A DNA stretch of 40,897 bases, from positions 1-40,897 of the forward strand of contig JABLXG010000030.1 of NCBI GenBank assembly GCA_013178165.1. Direction: 5' to 3'. Made by a program: the position numbers and the translations under genes. The notes below the pieces were generated by a model, which saw only the letters and a program-made list of their open reading frames with translations, did no database searches and was not told where the DNA came from. Of the stretch, positions 8,458 through 15,999 are shown in pieces. The DNA comes from Anaerolineae bacterium. GTDB taxonomy: Bacteria; Chloroflexota; Anaerolineae; Aggregatilineales; Ch27. Positions within the stretch are counted from its first letter, which is position 1. Each line of letters starts with the position of its first letter.

Positions 8458-9729
8458 TTACTGGCGATACTTGTCCATTTCGCGCTCAATGCGGTCTGCA
8501 GCAAAGGAGAGTGTCTCGGCCACATCTGCGCCATTGCGAATGTCCTCGAATGCGTCGGAGAGAATTTCCTCATATTCGAGGTAACCAACGGTCAGCGGGC
8601 GCGGTTCGGTATACTGCGCTTCATTGGCTGCCACCACGAAGGCCAGATTAGGCCAGTCCTGGTTGGCCGGATCATTGATCATGGCCTCAAGCATTTCCTC
8701 GTGGGCAGGCCAAACGCCCCATACGTCATACCAGATCTGCCCAGCTTCCAGACTGGAGGCAAACTTGACGAATTCGATCGCTTCTGCGGTGTGCAGGCTG
8801 TTGGGGTTCACACCAAGATGCCAGCTGTCGCCGGGGACTTTAATCTCGCCACCCTCCCAGTACGGGTGTGGCGCGGCTCCCCATTCGAAGTCCAGCGGGT
8901 CGTTGATGAACTGGCCGATCATCCAGCCGCCATCAACATACAGGGCCAGCTGGCCGTTCCGGAACAGTTCCCCGGTGCTGATCGAACCCTGAGGCGAAAC
9001 CTTCCAGGTGTTATGGAGATCGTAGAACCAGGTAAAGGCCTTGATCCACTCTTCTGAGTCGATGATGCCTTTCACGGTCAGGCCATCTTCGCCAATGACT
9101 GGGGCTGGTAGACTCTGGGCAATCGGCTGGAGCTGATAGATACGGTTGTACTGTCCGAATTGCAGACCCCAGACGTCGTTAACCCCGTCTCCGTTCTCAT
9201 CGCGGGTTACCTGGCGCGCAACTTCGGTGACTTTCTCCCACGTCCACCGCTCATCAGGTGCTGGCGGGGTAATCCCAGCGGCCTTCAACAGATCGGCGTT
9301 GTAATACATCACCTGGGTCGAGTTCCAGATCGGCGGGGCCAGGAGTTGACCATTGTAGAGACTGGAAAGATACAGGGCATCCACCCATTCGTCAATTTGC
9401 TCTTGGGAGAAGTAATCATCCAATGGGAGCAGCCATCCCCGGTAGCCGTACGAAGCCACCACCGGCGCGTCTACACTGACAATGTCAGGCTCAGGTGCGC
9501 CGGAACCCAGGCGGATCTGATTCTGCTGGAATACTTCGCGGAAAGTCACCTTATCGACGCGAACCTCGATATTGGGGTTGAGTTCCGTAAAGCGCGCAGC
9601 AACTTCCTCAGCGCCTGGCAGATCGGTGATCCAGCTTAGCTGCACCTTTTCCTGGGCATTGGTCGAGATCGCAGGAACGAGCAGTGAGGCGAGAACCAGG
9701 ATCGTAAACAAGACTTTTCGACTGGACAT
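8458..9729 (-). CDS. ABC transporter extracellular sugar-binding protein
   Basis: This is a 423-residue family 1 solute-binding protein (MalE/UgpB-like). A Sec signal peptide covers about residues 1-25, with likely cleavage after TNA and no lipobox Cys. The body has typical features: the early PNIEVRVDKVTFREV strand, GAPEPDIVSVDAPVV, YYNADLLKAAGI, TWEKVTEVARQVT and FRNGQLALYVDGGWMIG. It captures the ligand outside the membrane and hands it to the two downstream permeases. The ATG at 9729 is preceded by AGGAGG at 5-base spacing, the strongest ribosome binding site in the operon. It is the first operon gene. The company of nucleoside hydrolases suggests a nucleoside- or riboside-like ligand rather than maltose, by context only. 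Confidence 0.93.
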   Translation of the reverse strand: MSSRKVLFTILVLASLLVPAISTNAQEKVQLSWITDLPGAEEVAARFTELNPNIEVRVDKVTFREVFQQNQIRLGSGAPEPDIVSVDAPVVASYGYRGWLLPLDDYFSQEQIDEWVDALYLSSLYNGQLLAPPIWNSTQVMYYNADLLKAAGITPPAPDERWTWEKVTEVARQVTRDENGDGVNDVWGLQFGQYNRIYQLQPIAQSLPAPVIGEDGLTVKGIIDSEEWIKAFTWFYDLHNTWKVSPQGSISTGELFRNGQLALYVDGGWMIGQFINDPLDFEWGAAPHPYWEGGEIKVPGDSWHLGVNPNSLHTAEAIEFVKFASSLEAGQIWYDVWGVWPAHEEMLEAMINDPANQDWPNLAFVVAANEAQYTEPRPLTVGYLEYEEILSDAFEDIRNGADVAETLSFAADRIEREMDKYRQ

Positions 9730-10049
9730 GCGCTCCTCCTTAAAGTTTGAGTCACGATTGCGGAATCTCTGCCTGAATTGTGGCCGGACAAAGGTACAGA
9801 GATAGGCAGACTTTGACCTCTTTTCGTAGGAATGATCCTCACGGCCAGGCTGAAGTGCTGCGGCCTATCCTGTAACGCGCTACCATGGTGCATAATTACA
9901 CTAGCATAGGTGCTGAAAGCTAAACTATGGCTGTAACGCCCTTCTAGTGTCACCATAGTGCCAGAGTGTGCCATGTGGCTTTGCCCAATTTGCTGTGAGT
10001 GCTGTTGCTAAGATGCTGCAGTCCTGTTGAGCCAGCCTAAGGCGCTATC
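9730..10049. promoter_or_regulatory. Divergent control region with nested repeats
   Basis: This 320-base gap separates the ABC operon from the divergent response-regulator gene. It holds a direct repeat CTGTAACGC at 9870-9878 and 9931-9939, and two interleaved inverted repeats: ACACTAG 9898-9904 with CTAGTGT 9944-9950, and ACTATGG 9924-9930 with CCATAGT 9953-9959. These could be binding sites for a regulator acting on either gene. I could not pick a convincing -35/-10 pair. Confidence 0.45.
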
Positions 10050-11288
10050 ATGCCGGTGTTATTCCACGACTTTGCCACATATGTTGCGGATGCTTACCAG
10101 AATCTCTACGATCTGGTTTACCTCCGCACGCATCCACTGATACCTGTGATCTTCCGGGATGATGCGCTGAGCCTGAAAGAACGCGGCTGGAAGCTCCACC
10201 AGATATTGCTTGACGCGGTTGAAGAACTCGCCCCAGGGCCTAATACTCCCCCGTTTTCACATGCCTGGCGACGTTACCAGTTGCTAACTCTCCGCTACAT
10301 CGAAGGGCTGGACTCACAATCTGTTGCCAAGCGACTGTCGATTAGCCGGCGGCAATACTTCCGCGTACAGAAATCTGCAATTGATGATGTCGCCAGAATC
10401 CTTTGGGACCGCTATATAGGAGCGCTTTCTTCCGTCGAGCCGGGCGAAGAACACACCCTACTACCTCCAGACAAAGAGGCAGGGTATCAGCTTCTGAAAG
10501 TGGAAACATCCCGAATCAGGGAAGATCAGCCGCAGACCAACATTCCCCAGGTGGTCCGTGATGCGTTGGAAGTGCTGAGTGATGTGTTTAGAAAACGAGA
10601 GTTAGAAGCCGTTGTTGCCCTTGGAGACAATTTACCGGAGATTGCCATTGATCGCGGCCTGTTGCGCCAGGTGCTACTTGGCGCCCTTGGTTATCTGGTT
10701 GAACGCATTCACAAAGCCACCCTGCACTTATCTGCCAGCGATCAGGTGAACCACATTGCACTTACCGTGGAGAGTCAGCCGCCTATACTGCTTACGTCTG
10801 AGGTCCAGGCAACGGCTGAACAAAAGGTGCAGTCATTGGCTGAGATTGCCGCATTAGGTAACAGCCGCATCTCTTTATTGACTTCAGCAGAGTCGTTGCA
10901 CGGTTTTGAATTGCAGTTACCGCCTGTGCTCCGCACAACGATACTGGTCGTAGACGATAATGAGGACGTGCTCGATCTGTTCAGGCGCTGGCTGATCTCG
11001 CATCGGTATCAGGTTCTTGTCGCCAGAACTGCGGAGGAAGCACTTGATCAAGCTCGGCGCTTTCGGCCAGCGGTGATTACCCTTGATTTGATGATGCCGC
11101 AGCAAGACGGGTGGGATTTGATGAGAATGTTACGCCAGACCCCTGAAACAGGCGATATTCCCATTATCGTATGTAGTGTGCTTAAGCAAAGGGATTTGGC
11201 CCTCCTGCTTGGGGCTGCGGATTTTCTAGAAAAGCCGATTACAGAAGAGGATCTACTTGACGCGCTTGACGCGCTTAACCTGAACTGA
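10050..11288 (+). CDS. Response regulator with HTH, degenerate ATPase-like and receiver domains
   Basis: This 412-residue protein has an unusual order. Residues about 70-120 (LLTLRYIEGLDSQSVAKRLS and on) resemble a sigma-70 region 4-type helix-turn-helix. The middle (AIDRGLLRQVLLGALGYLVE through to ELQLPP) looks like a worn histidine-kinase ATPase domain that has lost its G boxes. The C-terminus is a full receiver with ILVVDDNEDV, the phospho-acceptor Asp in TLDLMMPQQDG, and the Lys in EKP. It probably receives phosphate from the hybrid kinase encoded tail-to-tail (8 bases between stops) and acts on DNA through the N-terminal HTH. Its gene diverges from the binding-protein operon, which is a natural target. 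No strong ribosome binding site is seen before ATG 10050. Confidence 0.75.
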   Translation: MPVLFHDFATYVADAYQNLYDLVYLRTHPLIPVIFRDDALSLKERGWKLHQILLDAVEELAPGPNTPPFSHAWRRYQLLTLRYIEGLDSQSVAKRLSISRRQYFRVQKSAIDDVARILWDRYIGALSSVEPGEEHTLLPPDKEAGYQLLKVETSRIREDQPQTNIPQVVRDALEVLSDVFRKRELEAVVALGDNLPEIAIDRGLLRQVLLGALGYLVERIHKATLHLSASDQVNHIALTVESQPPILLTSEVQATAEQKVQSLAEIAALGNSRISLLTSAESLHGFELQLPPVLRTTILVVDDNEDVLDLFRRWLISHRYQVLVARTAEEALDQARRFRPAVITLDLMMPQQDGWDLMRMLRQTPETGDIPIIVCSVLKQRDLALLLGAADFLEKPITEEDLLDALDALNLN

Positions 11289-11296
11289 GACATCAC

Positions 11297-13513
11297 TCAC
11301 CAGCGAGTGGAGATTGGCGGTTGCTCTAACTGGGCCAGGGGAAGAGCGATGGATGTATTCAGAATGCCCTGAATCCACTGGATAAGCTCCCCTGGCGAGG
11401 TTCCTGCAGCTTTGTAAACAGTCATTGGCCCGCGAAGCACTTCGAGCGTGTCCATTTCGTCCTGCCCAGAGACAAATACAATAGGGATGTTTCTGGTTTT
11501 GGGGTTTGCACGGATCCGCTCCATAACCTGGAAACCGTCCATATCAGGGAGTTTAACATCCAGCAAGATCAGGTCGGGGTGAAAATGCCCGACCATTTTC
11601 AATGCTTCCTGTCCCGAATAAGCGGTTAGCACCTGATGGCGTCGAAGGGGATGGTCAAGCATACGGCTCATAAGCCGGACAAAGTCTCGTTCGTCATCAA
11701 CAACAAGCACCCGGTCAATATCTTCTTCGAAGCGACGGAGTACCATCCATAAGGTTTGCTGCGAGATAGGCTTAACCAGGTAGCCCTCAGCAGTGGCATG
11801 CTGACGCAGGCGCTCCTCACCGGGCAAAGGACAGGCCATAAGTGTTGTACTTGGCAAGCCCCATTCTTGAGCAAGCCGATCTAGCTCCTGCGCTGAGCGG
11901 GGATTAGAAGAAGTGTCGAACAGCACAGCTTGTGGAACCATCTTTTCTGCAACCTGCCGGCCTTGTTGGTAATCCTCCACAATCATGGTTCGGTAGCCCT
12001 GGATATATCGTTCAATCAAGCCGGCGGCAGCGGGACTGCGTGTGATGGTCAGGAGTAACCGGCTCTGATCAGGCCTGGTAGAATCTCGCTTACTTTCCTG
12101 GGGGCTGTCCTGCATTTCGGGACGTGGCCGCGTACCGTGGCGAATCGGCAGTGTGAAATGGAAAACGCTACCCTTACCCAGTTGACTCTCGACCCAGATG
12201 CGCCCACCATGCAACTCCACCAGATGGCGGCTAATGGTCAACCCTAATCCTGTGCCCTGGTGACGCCTTTGGGTAGTACCATCGACCTGGTGAAAGGCCT
12301 CAAAGATTCTGGATAGCTCTGTGGGAGGAATGCCAACACCGGTGTCTTCGACGCTGAACTGCAGTTCATGGTTCTTCCTGCGGACTCTGACGGTGACACT
12401 GCCCTGTTCAGTGAAGCGCGCCGCGTTATTCAGAAGGTTGAAAAGCACCTGCCGGATACGGACAGGATCAATGGTCATGACAGGGAGGTCTGGTTCAATT
12501 TCCACCCGTAATTCGAGGCCATGCTGTTCAACAAGCTGCCGCGCAGCGTGGACGGCCTCTTCCACCACCGTGGCGACTTCGACTTCTTCGGTCGACAGGC
12601 CCAGTCGTGCCGCCTCGATCCTGGCCAGGTCAAGAACATCGTTTACCAGCCCCTGGAGATGGAGCGCATTGCGATAGACGATGACGAGATCGCGCTGATA
12701 GGCTGGCGGTAGTGGAACTCCATAGTGTTCTGGGGATTGGACCATGGCTTCGGTGAAACCGACAATAAGATTCAATGGGGTGCGCAGCTCATGGCTGATA
12801 TTCTGTGTGAATTGCTGCTTAAGCCGTCGGGCCTCGTTTGCCTGATCGCGGGCAATAGCCAGGGAATAGTTGGCACGCTCCAGATTGTAAGTGGTTGTAT
12901 CTAGCGCTTTTAGCGCCCGTTTCAACTCAGCCTGGCGTTCCTGGGCAAGCGTTTTATTATGTTCGGCCTCTCTATAACCGTTCAGTGCCCATTCAAGTGC
13001 AACATTGAGGCCGTGTCTGGAGAGGAGTATGGCTATCGCGATAAATAGGTATTTGGCTGTCAGCGTGATGTTACCGGAAGAAGCTGTCCCTGACACGGTT
13101 GGCTCCAAAATGATCAGGAACAATACACTGAGACCGGAGATGACGAGCAATTGACGTTTTCCCAGCAGGGCGTTGGCAAACACCACGGGAATCAGCAACA
13201 GGTAGAGCGAATCAGCAGTCCCGAGCGTGATGGCGGCACAGACGGTACTACCCAATGTGCCCGTGACGAACATCTGGTAGGCTCCTGACAGACGCTTATA
13301 GTGCATTGTCAGTCCGGCAAGTACGCTCAGAACCAGAATAAGGCTCCCCGCCCAGGAGGACACAGACACTCTGGCTGCGTTTGTTGGCCAAGCTGTCCAG
13401 GCCAGCCAGAGATAGCTCACCGCACCAGTAAACAAGGCGATGCCCATAAAGGTTTCAGCTTTGAGATCAGCAATCTGGGCTTCCAGGTCAAATTGGGCCG
13501 ATGCGTTGTTCAT
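11297..13513 (-). CDS. Hybrid sensor histidine kinase
   Basis: This is a 738-residue membrane sensor kinase. About six hydrophobic segments span residues 22-165, then a coiled linker (180-235), the dimerisation/phosphoacceptor helix SHELRTP with His241, and an ATPase domain with [11 protein letters not shown] (N box), DTGVGIPP (G1) and GTGLGLTIS (G2). Two receiver-like domains follow. The first is degenerate ([19 protein letters not shown]) and the second complete ([24 protein letters not shown]). I place the start at 13513 because GAGGAGG lies 7 bases upstream; the longer frame to 13687 has none. It converges with the response regulator gene and is the obvious partner for it. The membrane domain has no recognisable ligand pocket, so the signal is unknown. 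Confidence 0.9.
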   Translation of the reverse strand: MNNASAQFDLEAQIADLKAETFMGIALFTGAVSYLWLAWTAWPTNAARVSVSSWAGSLILVLSVLAGLTMHYKRLSGAYQMFVTGTLGSTVCAAITLGTADSLYLLLIPVVFANALLGKRQLLVISGLSVLFLIILEPTVSGTASSGNITLTAKYLFIAIAILLSRHGLNVALEWALNGYREAEHNKTLAQERQAELKRALKALDTTTYNLERANYSLAIARDQANEARRLKQQFTQNISHELRTPLNLIVGFTEAMVQSPEHYGVPLPPAYQRDLVIVYRNALHLQGLVNDVLDLARIEAARLGLSTEEVEVATVVEEAVHAARQLVEQHGLELRVEIEPDLPVMTIDPVRIRQVLFNLLNNAARFTEQGSVTVRVRRKNHELQFSVEDTGVGIPPTELSRIFEAFHQVDGTTQRRHQGTGLGLTISRHLVELHGGRIWVESQLGKGSVFHFTLPIRHGTRPRPEMQDSPQESKRDSTRPDQSRLLLTITRSPAAAGLIERYIQGYRTMIVEDYQQGRQVAEKMVPQAVLFDTSSNPRSAQELDRLAQEWGLPSTTLMACPLPGEERLRQHATAEGYLVKPISQQTLWMVLRRFEEDIDRVLVVDDERDFVRLMSRMLDHPLRRHQVLTAYSGQEALKMVGHFHPDLILLDVKLPDMDGFQVMERIRANPKTRNIPIVFVSGQDEMDTLEVLRGPMTVYKAAGTSPGELIQWIQGILNTSIALPLAQLEQPPISTRW

Positions 13514-14150
13514 GGCCAGCCTCCTCACCGCAGGTATTCCTGTTCTCCTGCGATGGGTCCTCATCCTTTTCTGGTGAGTCGGTTCCAAGTATAACGGGGT
13601 ACTCTCGATCGGGCGTCTGCCCAGAGCGAACATCCCTGCTGTGAGTTCCTGGTATTGTACATCACGAAGCGATACCTCTGGCTGCACTCGTTATGTACAA
13701 CAGGCCAGAACGGTTCAGGTTCTAAAGGTCGCCTTGCCGCACAACCGCACTGCTTTCAGTCACAAGCCAGCTCTTTTATCTCCGTGACCTTACACCCGTG
13801 CGGTATGTGGTAATGGGACGACTGCATGTACGATGCTGGAGGGCGAGGAACGGTTGATCAAAGAGGTGGCGCAGCCCAGTCTGCGGGTGCTGCCGGTGGA
13901 TCATCTGTGGGGTAACCTTCTTGCTGGGGGAATGGTAGCCCATAAGGACGGTGCAAGTACCCTGCTCGGAGGTGGTTTGGGGCGCCAGGGTGAGGAGAGG
14001 GGATGGACAGGGGAACAGCAAAGAGGCTTTGTGAACGCTACAACTGCAATCTGGGCCTGTAGTGAGTCCACAAATCTATGTCCGCTCATTTCTAGAACAA
14101 ACAAGCTTCTTGGGTAGTCAAAGGCATCGAACCAGTAAACCGATAAACGA
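13514..14150. other. Long non-coding stretch, possible degenerate gene
   Basis: Between the kinase start and the terminator of the second operon I find no supported gene. Overlapping frames at 13833-14117 (plus) and 13776-14104 (minus) are open but lack ribosome binding sites and show no family motif. The way several frames each carry part of a protein-like sequence suggests decayed coding DNA, perhaps an old transposase. That is a weak impression. Confidence 0.35.
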
Positions 14151-14205
14151 ACACCAACCTTCCAGCAAGGGTCGCTTGAAGCAAGTCTTGCCGGGAGGTT
14201 GGTGT
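14151..14205 (-). terminator. Long hairpin after the ribose-type operon
   Basis: ACACCAACCT at 14151-14160 pairs perfectly with AGGTTGGTGT at 14196-14205, and an inner pair GCAAG/CTTGC extends the stem. It lies about 20 bases beyond the stop of the last minus-strand gene (14224). The T-tract is poor, so it may serve as mRNA 3' end protection as much as a terminator. Confidence 0.55.
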
Positions 14206-14223
14206 AATTGTGGCAAGGCAGGA

Positions 14224-14946
14224 TCAGGCAATACCAAGGAGTGCAGCTAGATTACCGCCAACAATCTTCTCGTAACCTGTACGGGAAGGCGTAGCGCGCT
14301 CCATCTTCTTAAATTCCCATTCGTAGTCTACAAAGGGCGAATCTGTCCCCCAGATGACTTTTTCAGGACCGAGCCGTTTGACAGCTTCGGCGATCTCGAA
14401 GATCGGAGCACGGGACGTCTCAAGGTAGAGGTTCGGTAGCTCCTTAGCATAGTCAATCGCTTGGTCGACTGACCAGAAGAAGCCCATATGGGCCATCATC
14501 AGTGGTACCTGTGGAAAAGCCCTGGCCATTTCCGCAAATTCCGGTGGGGAGTTGTACAAGTCACTGGCCCCATGGACAATGATGGGAATATGCAAATCGC
14601 GAGCTGCGGAGAATAGCGGATCAACCAAGCCGTGATCGGAGAGATGAAAACCATTGATCGTTGGATGCAGCTTAAGACCCTTAAAACCCCAGTCCTCGAC
14701 ACATTTACGTATCTCTTCCACTGCATCTGGCTGCCAGGGATTAACAGAACAATACGGAATCAAGCGGTCGGGGAATTGATCATAGGCTTCCTTGATCGGA
14801 TCGTTGGTGAAGTTCCCTTCCAAGAAAGGGAAAATCACAGCTTTATCCACACCAGCAGCATCCATCTTGGCAACTAGATCAGCACCCAATTGCTTTGCCC
14901 CATGCCGAATTCCGATGTGATTATGAGCATCAATAACCAGGGTCAT
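14224..14946 (-). CDS. Amidohydrolase 2 family metal-dependent hydrolase
   Basis: This is a TIM-barrel hydrolase of 240 residues (Amidohydrolase_2, PF04909-like). The first strand carries the metal-binding HNH at residues 8-10 (DAHNHIG). Later come GLKLHP, IIVHG and AHMG His ligands and the terminal GTDSPF Asp that activates water. Members hydrolyse lactones and amides or decarboxylate ring acids. The start at 14946 has AGGAGG at 8-base spacing; the longer frame to 15036 would run into the permease gene. It is the last gene of the ribose-type operon, 34 bases after the permease stop, so it probably acts on a breakdown product of the imported sugar, for instance an aldonolactone formed by the SDR dehydrogenase. 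That pathway link is inferred. Confidence 0.85.
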   Translation of the reverse strand: MTLVIDAHNHIGIRHGAKQLGADLVAKMDAAGVDKAVIFPFLEGNFTNDPIKEAYDQFPDRLIPYCSVNPWQPDAVEEIRKCVEDWGFKGLKLHPTINGFHLSDHGLVDPLFSAARDLHIPIIVHGASDLYNSPPEFAEMARAFPQVPLMMAHMGFFWSVDQAIDYAKELPNLYLETSRAPIFEIAEAVKRLGPEKVIWGTDSPFVDYEWEFKKMERATPSRTGYEKIVGGNLAALLGIA

Positions 14947-14980
14947 GCCAGCAACCTCCTTTAGATAGTGAGTAACGAGT

Positions 14981-15979
14981 TTAGTGTTCGCGACGCAATG
15001 CACCGATGGCCATTGCCAGCAGGATGAACGCCCCATTCAGGGCGTAGCGATACGGCGCACCTAGGCCCATGAGAGTCAGGCCATTGCCGAGAAACGACAC
15101 GAAGAGCGCACCAATCACGGTGCCAAGAATGTTCATTTTGCCGCGTGGTGAAGCTAATGTACCAAGGTACACAGCAGCAAATGCGTCCAGCAGATAAGGC
15201 TCAGCACCACGCGGAGCGGCGATCCCAGTCCGCGAAACTAAAGCCACCCCAGCCACAGCTGCCATTAGAGCGCTGATGATGAAACCCGTACCAAAAACAC
15301 GCCGTACGTCCAGACCGGCCAGGTAAGATGCACGCACATTACTACCCACTGCGTTAGCATAACGACCAAAGGCGGTAAAGTTCATCAGTCCATAAGCTAT
15401 TGCAAACATGACAATGGCCAATACGATGAGGGCAGGTATAGGGCCGATCGATTCCTGCCCTAAGAAAAAGAAATCCGCCGTGACTGCGCGTGGCAATGTG
15501 AACAAAATCTGCGGTTCAGACCCCCGCGTATAGATTAGCTCCCCGCTTCTGATGATGAACATCATACCGAGCGTACCGATGATGGCTGGCACGCCCAGAT
15601 AGGCCATCAAGAATGCATTAAGGCTGCCAATCAACAACGCTAGCGCTAGCGGTCCTAAAAAGGCAAGCCAAACTGGCTGATCGTGAATTATCAAGGCTGC
15701 AGCCATTAGGCCTGTGACATCTGCAATCTGAGCAACGCTGAGATCAACCCCGCGCAAGGCCATTGCTATGGTCAACCCCATTGACATCACGACCAGGATT
15801 GTGCTCTGTCGCAGCACCCCTCCAACGTTAGCTGGGCTAAAGAAGTTTGGCTTGAGAATCTGGAAGATGCTAAGCACCAACAGCATGCCAATGATGGAGC
15901 CGTAAGTCCGCAAAAAGTTCACCAGCTGCTGGCGAAGCACCGGTTGTCGGCTGGCTTGAAGTACCGGTTGAGTCTGCAT
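14981..15979 (-). CDS. Ribose-type ABC transporter permease
   Basis: This is a CUT2 permease (RbsC-like, BPD_transp_2) of 332 residues with eight to ten hydrophobic segments. Family marks are MALRGVDLSVAQIADVTGLM after the second helix, LGVPAIIGTLGMMFI, the conserved FGRYANAVGSN loop and VYLGTLASPRGKMNILGTVIGAL. A lone CUT2 permease would homodimerise. Here the upstream gene already encodes a permease domain fused to the ATPase, so the two probably form a heterodimeric pore. It lies about 20 bases after the fused gene. Confidence 0.92.
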   Translation of the reverse strand: MQTQPVLQASRQPVLRQQLVNFLRTYGSIIGMLLVLSIFQILKPNFFSPANVGGVLRQSTILVVMSMGLTIAMALRGVDLSVAQIADVTGLMAAALIIHDQPVWLAFLGPLALALLIGSLNAFLMAYLGVPAIIGTLGMMFIIRSGELIYTRGSEPQILFTLPRAVTADFFFLGQESIGPIPALIVLAIVMFAIAYGLMNFTAFGRYANAVGSNVRASYLAGLDVRRVFGTGFIISALMAAVAGVALVSRTGIAAPRGAEPYLLDAFAAVYLGTLASPRGKMNILGTVIGALFVSFLGNGLTLMGLGAPYRYALNGAFILLAMAIGALRREH

Positions 15980-15999
15980 ATCAGACGGTCCTTTTGCTG

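Noticed and set aside
13833-14117. 94-codon plus-strand frame in the large gap
   Set aside because: There is no ribosome binding site or recognisable motif, and competing frames on the other strand are equally open; at most decayed DNA.
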